Positions 48,067 to 57,357 of a stretch of DNA of 64,000 bases are shown one piece after another (within the stretch, counting starts at the first letter, position 1; each line of letters starts with the position of its first letter). The position numbers and the translations under genes were made by a program. The stretch is taken from assembly GCF_963517015.1 (NCBI RefSeq), contig NZ_CAUQDV010000001.1, forward strand, positions 1-64,000. Direction: 5' to 3'. The stretch comes from an uncultured Devosia sp. GTDB lineage: Bacteria; Pseudomonadota; Alphaproteobacteria; Rhizobiales; Devosiaceae. Under the pieces are notes generated by a model that saw only the letters and a list, made by a program, of their open reading frames with translations, was not told where the DNA came from and searched no databases.

Positions 48067-48375
48067 ATGAAAATCGTCAAAGCCATGGCTGTCACCGCCG
48101 CTCTTCTCGCCGGTGTTTCGGCGGCCAGCGCCAGCACGCTCAATAGCGGGCTGAACTCGTTTGGCGACATCAACTCCGCCCAGTCTGCGACTGTTCTGAC
48201 CGTGAATGACACCGAAGCCCGCCTGTTGCGCTATGACAACGACGTCGCTTCGATCCAGGCCACCATCAAGAACAATCCCGCGCTGGTCGAGACCATCGAG
48301 CGTCAGGGCTTCAGTGTCGAAAATATCGTTGGCGCCAGCGGCGGCCAGAACGATCTGACCCTGTTCGCGATCTAA
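48067..48375 (+). CDS. Small secreted protein, tandem copy 2
   Basis: A paralogue of the 47525-47833 protein, 102 aa, with the same signal peptide (IVKAMAVTAALLAGVSAASA) and nearly identical core (VNDTEARLLRYDND, IERQGFSVENIVGASG). Differences cluster around residues 60-75 (VASIQATIKNNPALVE) and 93-96. The upstream DNA of the two copies is dissimilar beyond the ribosome site, so they may be regulated differently. It converges with the chemoreceptor gene. Function unknown. Confidence 0.82.
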   Translation: MKIVKAMAVTAALLAGVSAASASTLNSGLNSFGDINSAQSATVLTVNDTEARLLRYDNDVASIQATIKNNPALVETIERQGFSVENIVGASGGQNDLTLFAI

Positions 48376-48398
48376 GGATCGTTAGACTGACCGACCAA

Positions 48399-48427
48399 GC
48401 GGCCGCCCTTCCGGGCGGCCGTTTTGC
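48399..48427 (+). terminator. Rho-independent terminator after copy 2
   Basis: CGGCCGCCC and GGGCGGCCG form a strong perfect stem (48400-48421) followed by TTTTGCGTT. Confidence 0.88.
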
Positions 48428-48429
48428 GT

Positions 48430-50613
48430 TCAGCTGGCGCGGGCGAAGACCTGATCCGGTCTTGGCTCGGTGGAATAGACGCCGACGATCGTATCGAGTT
48501 CGCTGGCCTGGGCCTGGCTTTGCTCGATGGCCGCATTGGTTTCTTCCACCAGCGCAGCATTGTCCTGCGCGACTTCATCCATCTGCTTCATCGCATCATA
48601 GACCACCGCAACGGCGCGAGACTGCGCCTTGCTGGAGGTTGCGATGGCCTGCATGCGGGTGCTGTCGGCCTCGACGGCCTGGCTGATGGCAGCCAGAGTT
48701 TTGGCCGCATCTTCGGCGAGGCGCGTCCCGCCCTGGACGGCCGTGGCGGATTCGGCGACCAGATGCTTGATGTCGGCCGAGGCCTGCGCCGTGGACTGGG
48801 CCAGGCGCCGCACTTCGACGGCGACCACGGCAAAACCCTTGCCCGCTTCGCCGGCGCGAGCAGCTTCCACCGAGGCATTGAGCGCCAAGAGGTTGGTCTG
48901 GAAGGCGATGTCCTCGATCAGCTTGGTGACATTGGCGATGCGGGACGACGTATCGGCAATGCCGGTCATGGCCTGCGTCATGCGGGTCATCACCTCGCCA
49001 CCAGTGCGGGCGAGTTCGGAGGATTTGTGCGCGCTGGTGGCGACCTGGTCGGCGAGGGCCGCATTGCTGGTGATGTCGCCGGACAGCGTTTCGATGGCGG
49101 TCGACGTTGTATCGATGGCCGCGATCTGGCGGCTGGTGCGGGCGGACAGGTCGTTTGCACCATGCAGAATGTCATTCGTGGCGCGGCGCAGCATGCCCGA
49201 GGACGTGGACAGGCGCGTCATGGTCTGGGCCAGGCCTTCGGCCAGGGCATTGGTATCGGCCTGGAGGCGGCCAAAGGCCCCGCGATAGTCGCCCAGCATG
49301 CGCCGGTTGAGATCGGCATTGGCCAGGGCTTCGAGCACGACACCGGCCTCTTCGAGCCCGCGGGAAACGGTTTCGAGCAGGGCATTGAGGTGCAGCGCCA
49401 AGTCGTTGAGTTCGGGCATGCCATAGTCGCGGTCGAGACGCTGGGTGAAGTCGCCCTGCGTTGCTGCGGCAACAACGGCTTCGATGTCGTTCTGCAGCGT
49501 TTCGCGGCAGGCGGCGATTTCCCCGGCCCGGCGAATGTCGATATCGCGGCGCTCGCTGTCGTCGCGCAACTGGCGACCATTGGCACCGAAGACTTCAAGC
49601 GCGGTGGCAATGCTGGCCAATTCGCCCAGGCGGTCGGACTGCGCCAGGTTGGCGGTGAAATCGCCCTTGGCCATGGCCTGCATGGATTGGGCCACGGAGC
49701 GGATGGCGCGCGACAGCCAGCGGGCGGTGACGAAGGCCAGGGCCACGCCCACGACAAGGGCGACGCCACCGGCAAGCAGCGCAGATAGGCTCAGCTGGGC
49801 GCTTTGCGCGGCGGCCGCTTCATTGAGTTCGGCCTGGCGCGCGGAGGCAATGGTGGCATCGGCACCGAAGCTCTCGGCCAGATCGGCGTCAATCATGGCA
49901 AGGCTCTGGCCGAGATCGCTGCGTTCCACGAGCCGGTTGAAGACCTGATCGACGGCGGCCGAAAAACTATCGAGTTCGCTCAACACGGCGTCGACGGCCG
50001 CGAGATCATCGGTCTTGAAGAAGGTGGCTCGCAGCTCGCCCAGGGTGGTGCGGCTGGCTTCGGCGAGGGTGCCGACAGCCGCATGAGCGGCCGCATCGGG
50101 GGTGGCCATCATCGCTGTGACGGCAATGCGCATCTGCAGCAGGTTCTGCATGGCGAGGCCGGAAATGGCGGCCGCCTTGGCATTGAGGCCGGAAGATTGC
50201 GACGCCTGCGCGATCAGCGCGGCTAGCGTATCGCTGGCGCTGAGGCCTGCCTGATCCATGCCGGACTGCAGCGTCGTCACATCGGCGTCGAGGGCGATCA
50301 TGGCGTCGATGGCGGCGCGATACTGCGCCGTGGCCTCGCCGGGAACCATGCCAACCAGTTCAAGGGCAGTCGCCGCGGCTTGGGCACTGGGCTCGCGTTG
50401 ATAGGTGGCGACAGCGAGGCGTGCATCGGCCAGCGCCACGGCATTGCGCGAGGCCGAACTGGCCGCATCGGTTGCCGTGCGGAAATCGGCAAAATTGGCG
50501 GCACCCAATTGGATGCCTCCCAGCGCGATGGCAACGATCAGCACCATAAGCGCGATCAGGCTGCCAAAGGCCAGATAGATACGACCAGCTATGCTGAGAC
50601 GCGACAGGTTCAT
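48430..50613 (-). CDS. Methyl-accepting chemotaxis protein
   Basis: A 727-aa chemoreceptor. Transmembrane helix 1 is about residues 13-35 (YLAFGSLIALMVLIVAIALG), followed by a helical periplasmic sensor of about 240 residues rich in Ala. Helix 2 is about 275-297 (LSALLAGGVALVVGVALAFV), then a HAMP domain, a second HAMP-like stretch (about 410-460), and the cytoplasmic signalling hairpin with tip IAFQTNLLALNASVEAARAG and EVRRLAQ. No C-terminal CheR pentapeptide is seen. Ligand unknown; the all-helical sensor resembles four-helix-bundle types. Start ATG 50613. Confidence 0.95.
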   Translation of the reverse strand: MNLSRLSIAGRIYLAFGSLIALMVLIVAIALGGIQLGAANFADFRTATDAASSASRNAVALADARLAVATYQREPSAQAAATALELVGMVPGEATAQYRAAIDAMIALDADVTTLQSGMDQAGLSASDTLAALIAQASQSSGLNAKAAAISGLAMQNLLQMRIAVTAMMATPDAAAHAAVGTLAEASRTTLGELRATFFKTDDLAAVDAVLSELDSFSAAVDQVFNRLVERSDLGQSLAMIDADLAESFGADATIASARQAELNEAAAAQSAQLSLSALLAGGVALVVGVALAFVTARWLSRAIRSVAQSMQAMAKGDFTANLAQSDRLGELASIATALEVFGANGRQLRDDSERRDIDIRRAGEIAACRETLQNDIEAVVAAATQGDFTQRLDRDYGMPELNDLALHLNALLETVSRGLEEAGVVLEALANADLNRRMLGDYRGAFGRLQADTNALAEGLAQTMTRLSTSSGMLRRATNDILHGANDLSARTSRQIAAIDTTSTAIETLSGDITSNAALADQVATSAHKSSELARTGGEVMTRMTQAMTGIADTSSRIANVTKLIEDIAFQTNLLALNASVEAARAGEAGKGFAVVAVEVRRLAQSTAQASADIKHLVAESATAVQGGTRLAEDAAKTLAAISQAVEADSTRMQAIATSSKAQSRAVAVVYDAMKQMDEVAQDNAALVEETNAAIEQSQAQASELDTIVGVYSTEPRPDQVFARAS

Positions 50614-50750
50614 TACGCGAGCCTTTCGTGCGACGTCTCCTCCCTGCTAGCCGGGTAACCGGCAGGACGTTAAGCGAAGGTCAATAAGTTCGTCATGCGA
50701 ACTTCATAGAAGGCGGAGAGGCGCAGAACGACTAGCTTCTTGATCGGAAA

Positions 50751-51593
50751 CTATATTTTCCGCTGAAGCATGGGCTCGAGATGATCTTCGAACAACAGCC
50801 CGGGATGCGCCGCAAGCGCATCTCCATAGAGCGCTTCGGCCTCCAGCGAGACTGTCAGGAAAGCGGCAAGGCCGTCGACGTCCTGTTGCGGAAGGCCATA
50901 GTGCCCGGCATTGAGGCGGCGCAGGATTTCGCTTTTCGAGGCGATCATGCCAGCGGCGACATTCTTGCCATTGCTCATCGACGTCGAGCGCTTGATGTAG
51001 TCATGTAGCGGTGTGCCGAGATGCAGCGAGGTCGGTGCCGTGCGGTAGAGCTGGAGCAGCAGTTCGAGGTCCGTCATGTTGCTCATGGTGGGATCATAGC
51101 GGCCGTCGGCGCGGCGGCGATCCCAGACCACCATGGAATCCATGGAGAGGCTGACGAATTTGTGCTGGCCCGGCGTCAGGACATCGTCGGCTCCTTGCCC
51201 CACGAACCGCAGGTGTTCAAAGCTGTCGGTCATCACATCGAGCGCTGTCGTGACCACCGCGTGGCTTTCCAGACCCTGCAAAGCCAGCTGGAGCTTTTGC
51301 GGTTTGAGGCGATCGTCGGCATCAAGGATTGCGCAATAGGGCGCCGTGATCTGATCCAGCGCGACATTGCGGGTGACCGAAGCGCCCCGGCCAATGCCGC
51401 CACTGGAGAGATGGCGGATGCGGGCATCAGCAATGCCGGCCCGGGCCAGAAATGCCTCGTAGTCAGCGCCGTCATCGGCGACCAGCCAAAGCTGCCAGTC
51501 GGCATGGGTCTGGTCGAGAACGCTGCGGACGGTGGTGAGGATCGTGTCCTCGGCCCTATAGGCTGGCGTGACGATGGCGACGGTCTGGTCCAA
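50751..51593 (-). CDS. Family 2 glycosyltransferase
   Basis: A 280-aa GT-A enzyme. The nucleotide-sugar core is VAIVTPAYRAEDTILTTVRS and the metal-binding motif AILDADDRL (DxD about 92-94); NMTDLELLLQLYRTAP is the acceptor-side helix. No membrane segment. It would transfer a sugar to surface polysaccharide or another acceptor; specificity is unknown. The only reasonable start is TTG 51593 with GGGAAT nearby. It stands alone, divergent from hsp20. Confidence 0.85.
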   Translation of the reverse strand: MDQTVAIVTPAYRAEDTILTTVRSVLDQTHADWQLWLVADDGADYEAFLARAGIADARIRHLSSGGIGRGASVTRNVALDQITAPYCAILDADDRLKPQKLQLALQGLESHAVVTTALDVMTDSFEHLRFVGQGADDVLTPGQHKFVSLSMDSMVVWDRRRADGRYDPTMSNMTDLELLLQLYRTAPTSLHLGTPLHDYIKRSTSMSNGKNVAAGMIASKSEILRRLNAGHYGLPQQDVDGLAAFLTVSLEAEALYGDALAAHPGLLFEDHLEPMLQRKI

Positions 51594-51710
51594 GGCCTAT
51601 TCCCGCTCTTGAATGGGACCGCATCTGGTCCCATATGTCCGTTACGGCGCGCGACGCCACTCTCTTTGGGTCCGCGCCAATACGTTGCTTGATAATCAAG
51701 GACGGCGTGG

Positions 51711-52130
51711 ATGTCGCGTATTTCGGTGTTTTCCGCCCCATTTCTCCTCGGCTTCGACAGTTTCGAGGAGCGAGTCGACCGGCTGGCCAGGTCCGCCGAC
51801 GGCTACCCGCCCTATAATATCGAGCGCATGACCGATGCCGATGGCACGGAGCGGTTCCTGATCTCTATCGCCGTCGCCGGCTTTAGCGTCAGCGAGCTCG
51901 ACGTGGTGGCCGAGGACAATACGATCATTGTCCGCGGTAAGCAGAAGGATGAGGCCGGAAAGGAGTTTTTGCATCGCGGAATCGCGGCGCGACAATTCCA
52001 GCGCAGCTTCCTTCTTGCCGAAGGTATGATCGTGAAGGATGCAACTTTAGGGCATGGTATGCTCGTTGTTGCTGTAGAGCGTCCCCAGACGCCCAAGATC
52101 GCCCGACGTATCGATATTCGCTCAGTTTGA
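51711..52130 (+). CDS. Small heat-shock protein (Hsp20/alpha-crystallin)
   Basis: A 139-aa holdase chaperone. An N-terminal SAPFLLGFDSFEERVDRLAR precedes the alpha-crystallin domain (about 33-125): YNIERMTDADGTERFLISIA, GKQKDEAGKEFLHRGIAARQ, FQRSFLLAEGMIVKDATLGH and GMLVVAVERP. It resembles rhizobial class A sHsps. Start ATG 51711 follows AAGGA. I did not find a convincing ROSE-type RNA thermometer in the short leader. It is co-directional with the DUF1150 gene 16 bp later. Confidence 0.95.
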   Translation: MSRISVFSAPFLLGFDSFEERVDRLARSADGYPPYNIERMTDADGTERFLISIAVAGFSVSELDVVAEDNTIIVRGKQKDEAGKEFLHRGIAARQFQRSFLLAEGMIVKDATLGHGMLVVAVERPQTPKIARRIDIRSV

Positions 52131-52146
52131 GGAAAGGGCCGACCAA

Positions 52147-52434
52147 ATGTATGAAAAGCGTAATGAAACCCAGACGGCCGAAGCACTGAATCATCCGTTG
52201 AAACTTTTGACCCGCGCGCAGTTCGCTGCGCTTGGCGGCGATGCCGTGGCCTATGTGAGGCCAGTGAGCGGCGCCCTGTTGTCCACCATGATTCATGATG
52301 CCGAATTCGAGGCCGAAGGCGATTATCAGCTCGTCATGTCTGCCGACGGTACGCCGCTGCTCGTCACCGACAGCGAAGATGGCGTGCTCGACTGGCTGGG
52401 CGACAAGAACCTGGGTCTGGCGACCCTCCACTAG
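52147..52434 (+). CDS. DUF1150 family protein
   Basis: A 95-aa protein with the family core FAALGGDAVAYVRPVSG, a short strand-rich middle (YQLVMSADGTPLLVTDSEDG) and a charged end. DUF1150 genes follow hsp20 in many Alphaproteobacteria, so an accessory role in proteostasis is likely but unproven. ATG 52147 has GAGGAAAGGG upstream. A perfect bidirectional terminator follows. Confidence 0.92.
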   Translation: MYEKRNETQTAEALNHPLKLLTRAQFAALGGDAVAYVRPVSGALLSTMIHDAEFEAEGDYQLVMSADGTPLLVTDSEDGVLDWLGDKNLGLATLH

Positions 52435-52456
52435 AATTTCTGGTCATCGTCCAAAC

Positions 52457-52490
52457 AAAAAGCCCCGGACCGCGGTCCGGGGCTTTTCTG
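52457..52490. terminator. Bidirectional rho-independent terminator
   Basis: AAAAAGCCCCGGACC and GGTCCGGGGCTTTT form a perfect palindrome with A-tract and T-tract on either side. It serves the DUF1150 unit and the convergent ptsN unit. Confidence 0.92.
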
Positions 52491-52505
52491 TTTCTGATCG
52501 CAGGA

Positions 52506-52973
52506 TCAGGCTGCGTAATTGGTTTCCGTGGGCGCCGTCAGGATAGCGCGAAGCTCGGCGGTGTCCGAAGTCTGGCGGAGCTGATCCACCACGGCCTCGG
52601 TGCGGAGCAGGCGCGCCACCTTGGACAGGGCCTTGAGATGGTCGGCACCGGCGCCGGCAGGCGCGAGCAGCATGACCACCAGATCGACCGGCTGATCGTC
52701 GACGGCATCGAATTCGATGGCGTCATCAAGCCGGGCGAACAAAGCCACGACGTCCTTCAAGCCCGCAATCTTGCCATGAGGTATGGCAATGCCATTGCCC
52801 AGCCCGGTCGAACCAAGTTCTTCACGGCTGGTGATGGCATCGAGAATATCGGCGGCATCGTGGCCGCTGATTTCCGCTGCGCGGGTTGAAAGCGCTTCAA
52901 ACAACTGGCGTTTCGTCTTTACGCCCGTGCAACAAAGCACGGCGCGCTCAGCCAGGATATCGGCCAATTCCAT
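52506..52973 (-). CDS. ptsN: PTS IIA-like nitrogen-regulatory protein
   Basis: A 155-aa EIIA(Ntr) with the phosphorylated His66 in GNGIAIPHGK. The rest follows the family: AEISGHDAADILDAITSREE, DDAIEFDAVDDQPVDLVVML and the C-terminal helix. In Alphaproteobacteria it receives phosphate from NPr/EI(Ntr) and modulates potassium, carbon and nitrogen functions. It is last in the rpoN-hpf-ptsN series, 47 bp after hpf. Confidence 0.96.
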   Translation of the reverse strand: MELADILAERAVLCCTGVKTKRQLFEALSTRAAEISGHDAADILDAITSREELGSTGLGNGIAIPHGKIAGLKDVVALFARLDDAIEFDAVDDQPVDLVVMLLAPAGAGADHLKALSKVARLLRTEAVVDQLRQTSDTAELRAILTAPTETNYAA

Positions 52974-53020
52974 ACAATCTGCCCTGGATCAACTTTGCTT
53001 ACTATGGCTCCGGGGCCGGA

Positions 53021-53596
53021 TCAATTGGCCCCAAGTGCTGGATCAATCCAGCCAATATTGCCGTCGGAGCGGCGGTAAACCACATTCAGGCCGCCATGTC
53101 CAGCATGGCGGAACATCACGACCTGTCCACCAGAGAGATCCAGCTCCATCACGGCCTCCTCGACCGATAGCTGGCGCAGGTTCTTGGTCGTCTCGGCAAT
53201 CACCGGTGGCGCATAGTCTTCGTCCAGTTCCTCGAGCTGTCCATCGGCCCCGAAAACCGTGTAGGAGGCCGTGAGACCATCTGCCGCGCCATTGAGGCCG
53301 CGCGGGCGCTGCTTGAGCTTGCGATTGTAGCGGCGCAGGCGCTTTTCGATATTGAGTGCCATTCCCTCATAGGCACTGGTGGCGTCGCCGCCCTGGGCGC
53401 TGGCCTGCAGCATGGCACCGGAATCGAGGTGAACTACGCAATCGGCCCGGAAACCGATGCCATCGGGGGTGAGAGTGAGATGTCCGTCATAGCCGCCGTC
53501 GAAATACTTGCCGACCACGGTGGCGAAATGATCCTCCGCCTTGCCGCGCAAGGCATCGCCAACGTCCATGTTCTTTCCCGAAACGCGTAAAGTCAT
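53021..53596 (-). CDS. hpf: Long-form ribosome hibernation promoting factor
   Basis: A 191-aa protein. The N-terminal S30AE domain (about 1-100) starts MTLRVSGKNMDVGDALRGKA and contains AYEGMALNIEKRLRRYNRKL, the 30S-binding helix. A linker leads to the C-terminal dimerisation domain (about 130-188) with LSVEEAVMELDLSGGQVVMF. Long HPF dimerises 70S ribosomes in stationary phase. It follows rpoN at 252 bp. Confidence 0.96.
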   Translation of the reverse strand: MTLRVSGKNMDVGDALRGKAEDHFATVVGKYFDGGYDGHLTLTPDGIGFRADCVVHLDSGAMLQASAQGGDATSAYEGMALNIEKRLRRYNRKLKQRPRGLNGAADGLTASYTVFGADGQLEELDEDYAPPVIAETTKNLRQLSVEEAVMELDLSGGQVVMFRHAGHGGLNVVYRRSDGNIGWIDPALGAN

Positions 53597-53847
53597 GGCT
53601 TCCTCTTTCCTTTTGTCGTTTTTTTAGGACGCAAGGATCTCGAAAAGCCGGTTCCCGGATTTTCGGGATCGCGTCTGACACATACGATGTGGGTATGTGA
53701 CAAAGCCGATGCTAGACCCGCCCGCGCCGAGGATACAATGCCCAAGTGTCGCAGGCGGTTCGTTTATCGCTTGGACTTGGCCACACAATGGCCTTAGCCT
53801 TCGCGAGCGGTTAAGGGCGGTTGGGTGATTTGCGCGAGGCCGCGTCG

Positions 53848-55356
53848 CTAGCCGACGTTCTGCAGATTTTTCTTCTGACGACGCCGCATCACCGAACTGG
53901 GAATATTCATCCCCTCGCGATACTTGGCCACGGTGCGGCGCGCGACGTCGATGCCCTGCTCTTTCTTGAGCATTTCGGCGATCGCATCGTCGGAGAGGAT
54001 GTCGCTGACCACTTCCGCATCGATGAGCTGCCGGATGCGGTGGCGCACCGCCTCGGCGGAGTGGTCGCCACCACCATCGCTTGAGGAAATGGCTGTGGTG
54101 AAGAAATACTTCATCTCGAACAGGCCGCGCGGCGTCGCCATATATTTGCTGGAGGTGACGCGGCTCACCGTCGATTCATGCATATCGATGGTTTCGGCGA
54201 CCATCTTGAGCGTCATGGGCTTGAGATGGGCAATGCCGTGGGTGAGGAAACCATCCTGCTGGCGGACGATTTCGGCTGATACCTTGAGGATGGTCTGCGC
54301 CCGCTGATCGAGGCTCTTGGTCAGCCAGTTGGCCGTGGCGAGGCAATCGCTGAGGAAGCTCTTTTCGGCCGGATTGCGGGTCTTTTTGGTTACCGTGGCA
54401 TAGTAGACGCGATTGACCAGGACCTTGGGCAGGACTTCGGAATTGAGTTCGATCTGCCAGGCGCCATCGGGGCCGCGGCGGACGAAGACATCGGGCACCA
54501 CGGTTTCGGCCGGCCCGGCATCAAAAGCCAGGCCCGGACGCGGATCGAGCCGGCGCAATTCGGCCAGCATGTCGGTCAGGTCTTCGCGGTCGCAACCCAC
54601 GGCGCGCATCAGGCCGGCCATGTTGTGCTCGGCCAGCATGTCGAGATTGTCGAGCAGCGCCATCATCATGGGGTCGAGGCGATCACGGTCGCGCAGCTGG
54701 ATGGCGAGGCATTCCGGTACGGAGCGCGCAAAAACCCCAACAGGGTCGCAGCCCTGCAGCGCTTCGAGCACGGCCTCGACATCGGCGCGCTCGGCACCAA
54801 GCTGATCGGCAATGGCATCGAGGTCGCTGGTCAGATAACCGGCCTCGTTGAGGCCGTCGATGAGATAGCGGGCAATCAGGCGGTCCGCGGCGGTGCGCAG
54901 GATCATGTTGGCCTGGTTTTCCAGATGATCGCTGAGCAAAGGTCTCGACGCGACGAACTGGTCGATATCGGGCGCTTCGCCAGCCTCGCTGGACCCGTTG
55001 CGATCAAGCCGGCTTTGCGGATTGAGCTGGTCTTGCTGCGGCTGGTCGGGAAAGACGTTTTCGACCGCGGTATCATAGCCATCGGCAATGGCGTCGGCAT
55101 CCTGGATGCGATCGCTGCGCTCGACGGTATCTTCGTAGGCGCTCAGCTCCTGGCTGCGTTCAGGAGGCTCGGGCGGCTCGACATCGGGCTCGCTGCCATC
55201 CTCGCGCTCCAGCAGCGGATTGCGGAGCAATTCGGCATCGACGAAGTCATTGAGTTCAAGATGGCTCAGCTGCAGCAGACGAATCGACTGCATCAGTTGC
55301 GGCGTCAGTGTCAGGCTTTGGGCCTGACGAAATTCCAGACGCGGCGAAAGTGCCAT
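53848..55356 (-). CDS. rpoN: RNA polymerase sigma-54 factor
   Basis: A 502-aa sigma factor. Region I is glutamine- and leucine-rich (RQAQSLTLTPQLMQSIRLLQ) and contacts bacterial enhancer-binding proteins. Region II is acidic. The core-binding part is at about 120-320, then the HTH (about 385-410, ESTVSRVTSSKYMATPRGLF) and the C-terminal RpoN box ARRTVAKYRE (about 480). It directs transcription from GG-N10-GC promoters. Its position after lptB is the classical proteobacterial arrangement. Confidence 0.98.
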   Translation of the reverse strand: MALSPRLEFRQAQSLTLTPQLMQSIRLLQLSHLELNDFVDAELLRNPLLEREDGSEPDVEPPEPPERSQELSAYEDTVERSDRIQDADAIADGYDTAVENVFPDQPQQDQLNPQSRLDRNGSSEAGEAPDIDQFVASRPLLSDHLENQANMILRTAADRLIARYLIDGLNEAGYLTSDLDAIADQLGAERADVEAVLEALQGCDPVGVFARSVPECLAIQLRDRDRLDPMMMALLDNLDMLAEHNMAGLMRAVGCDREDLTDMLAELRRLDPRPGLAFDAGPAETVVPDVFVRRGPDGAWQIELNSEVLPKVLVNRVYYATVTKKTRNPAEKSFLSDCLATANWLTKSLDQRAQTILKVSAEIVRQQDGFLTHGIAHLKPMTLKMVAETIDMHESTVSRVTSSKYMATPRGLFEMKYFFTTAISSSDGGGDHSAEAVRHRIRQLIDAEVVSDILSDDAIAEMLKKEQGIDVARRTVAKYREGMNIPSSVMRRRQKKNLQNVG

Positions 55357-55464
55357 ATAACCTCAACCCTGGCGCCACTACCGGGCATATCCCGGCCTCT
55401 TCCCGGGGCGGAACATGACCTATTTTCGGGTGCGGATCAAGGTTTTAGGCAAATCTCGTGCCAA

Positions 55465-56223
55465 CTACAGGGAGAAGCTTTCGCCCAGATAGACGCGCCG
55501 GGCATCGGGGTCGGCACTGATGGTCTCGGGCTTGCCCTGGATCATCACCTTGCCGCCATGGATGACATAGGCGCGGTCGACCAGACCCAGTGTCTCGCGG
55601 ACGGCATGGTCGGTGACCAGCACACCGATCCCGCGATGGGTCAGCTGATGGACGAGACCCTTGACCTCGTTGACGGCGATGGGATCGACGCCGGCGAAGG
55701 GCTCGTCGAGCAGCATGAAGACCGGATCGGCGGCCAGGGCGCGGGCGATTTCGACGCGGCGACGTTCGCCGCCGGACAGGGCCAGCGCATTGGACTTGGC
55801 GATATGCTGGATGGAAAATTCTTCCAGTAGGGATTCGAGCCGAGCCTTGCGCTCGCCCTTGCCTTTCACGTGGTTTTCCAGCACGGCCATGATGTTGCCG
55901 GTAACGGTGAGGCCGCGGAAAATCGACGGTTCCTGGGGAAGGTAGCCGATGCCCAATTGCCCACGCTGAAAAAGGGGCAGGCGCGTGATGTCGCGGCCAT
56001 CGAGGCTGATCGAGCCATTGTCGGGCTTGAGCAGACCCATGATCATGGTGAAGACCGTGGTCTTGCCGGCGCCATTGGGGCCGAGCAGGCCGACGGCTTC
56101 GCCGCGCCGCACCGCGAGCGACACGTCGCGAACGACGGCGCGCTTGCCGAAGCTCTTGGCAAGGCCGTGGGCGACCAGCCAGCCGGTCTGGTCGATGCGG
56201 GGCTTTTCGGCGCTCTGGCTCAT
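55465..56223 (-). CDS. lptB: LPS export ABC transporter ATPase
   Basis: A 252-aa ATPase with Walker A GPNGAGKTT, Q-loop YLPQEPSIF, signature ALSGGERRR and Walker B FMLLDEPFAGVDP, then the H-loop TDHAVRETL. It powers the LptB2FG extractor that moves LPS from the inner membrane. The start ATG 56223 overlaps the lptA stop by 4 nt. Confidence 0.97.
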   Translation of the reverse strand: MSQSAEKPRIDQTGWLVAHGLAKSFGKRAVVRDVSLAVRRGEAVGLLGPNGAGKTTVFTMIMGLLKPDNGSISLDGRDITRLPLFQRGQLGIGYLPQEPSIFRGLTVTGNIMAVLENHVKGKGERKARLESLLEEFSIQHIAKSNALALSGGERRRVEIARALAADPVFMLLDEPFAGVDPIAVNEVKGLVHQLTHRGIGVLVTDHAVRETLGLVDRAYVIHGGKVMIQGKPETISADPDARRVYLGESFSL

Positions 56224-56675
56224 TGGGTGGTGAAAGTTCCCGTGACGCGGCCCGAACTGCCCGAGGAGGTGAAGGTCGAAACATTGGTGGCCAGATTGAC
56301 CACCAGCTTACCGGCGGCAACGGTGCCGCCAGAATTGACCACCTCGACATTTTCCGTGAGGCGCAGCAGTTGATCGGCCGGGGTAAAGACGGCGCGTTCG
56401 CCCGTAGCCGTCTGGTCGGTGGTTTCGAGCGTCACATTGCCGGTGGCGACGAAGGTTTTTATGTCGCTGGTTCCGCCTTCGCCATAGGTGGCGACGACCT
56501 TGTCGGCCCAGACCTTTACCGTCGGATGAACCACTTCGACATTGCCCGTGAACACCGCCTCGCGGGTGTTCTCGTCCACCGTGAAGAGGTCGGCGGTGAT
56601 ATCGACCGGCTGCTGCGCGAAAGCCGGATGCAGTGTGGCCGCGAAGGCCAGAGCGAGCAGGAGGCGCTTGATCAT
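56220..56675 (-). CDS. lptA: Periplasmic LPS transport protein LptA
   Basis: A 151-aa OstA-like protein: signal peptide MIKRLLLALAFAATLHPAFA, then the beta-jellyroll repeat VDITADLFTVDENTREAVFT, GNVEVVHPTVKVWADKVVAT and GNVTLETTDQTATGERAVFT. It forms the periplasmic bridge for LPS. It is short for the family but complete in pattern. It overlaps lptC and lptB by 4 nt each (ATGA), so the three are translationally coupled. Confidence 0.92.
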   Translation of the reverse strand: MIKRLLLALAFAATLHPAFAQQPVDITADLFTVDENTREAVFTGNVEVVHPTVKVWADKVVATYGEGGTSDIKTFVATGNVTLETTDQTATGERAVFTPADQLLRLTENVEVVNSGGTVAAGKLVVNLATNVSTFTSSGSSGRVTGTFTTQ

Positions 56676-57340
56676 GGGGTTTGCATCTCGGTTGCGTCGG
56701 TGCCAGCGGGATTGGCGCCGGGCGTGTCGGGCAAGGTGACCGTGGCGCGCGTGAATGTCCAGACCAGGTTTTCCGCATCATAGGTGATGCCATCGGCAAC
56801 AATCGTCGTGCCGTCGGCGTGGTTGATGGTGACCGGCCCCTCGCCGCGCAGGAACTGGGCCGCGTAGTCGAATACGGAATTGACGATTGTGCCGGTGGTT
56901 CCGGCGGAGTTGGAAATAATGGCTTCGTCGATGATTTCGACCACCTGCAGGGCGGTATCGAGGATGGCGTTCTCCGCCTCGACATTGCTGGTCTCGCCAT
57001 CGAGACGGCGAGTTTGCAGCGTCGCCCGGCTCAGCGCAATGCGATTGGTGGCGCTGGTGGGGGCCTGGGCCTCGGTAGCCGAAACGGTGTAAGTCGTGCC
57101 GTCGTCCAGCGTGCCGGTGTATTGGGGGGCATCGACAGTGACATTTTCGCGTGTCACCTCGATGCTGCCGATGCCGAAGCGGCTGGTCAGGCTCGAAATG
57201 TAGATCTGGCCGACCAGTGCCACCAGGGCGATCGCACCCAGGGCCGGCACGCCGACGCGCAGAATGGCAATGATCCGGTTGCGGGCCATCAGGCCCTTGT
57301 AGATGGCCAGGCGCTGCGCCGCGTCAGCATGCAGGTTCAT
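56672..57340 (-). CDS. lptC: LPS export protein LptC
   Basis: A 222-aa bitopic inner-membrane protein. One N-terminal helix (about 24-46, IIAILRVGVPALGAIALVAL) is followed by a periplasmic jellyroll with ENVTVDAPQYTGTLDDGTTY and repeated EAENAILDTALQ-type strands. It receives LPS from LptBFG and passes it to LptA. Start ATG 57340, 17 bp after rnd. Confidence 0.9.
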   Translation of the reverse strand: MNLHADAAQRLAIYKGLMARNRIIAILRVGVPALGAIALVALVGQIYISSLTSRFGIGSIEVTRENVTVDAPQYTGTLDDGTTYTVSATEAQAPTSATNRIALSRATLQTRRLDGETSNVEAENAILDTALQVVEIIDEAIISNSAGTTGTIVNSVFDYAAQFLRGEGPVTINHADGTTIVADGITYDAENLVWTFTRATVTLPDTPGANPAGTDATEMQTP

Positions 57341-57357
57341 GGCCGCTCCACGAATGC

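Noticed and set aside
53641..53665. CGAAAA..TTTTCG inverted repeat as the rpoN terminator
   Set aside because: It lies 180 bp past the stop and no T-run follows on the minus strand; reading it as a terminator is not supported.
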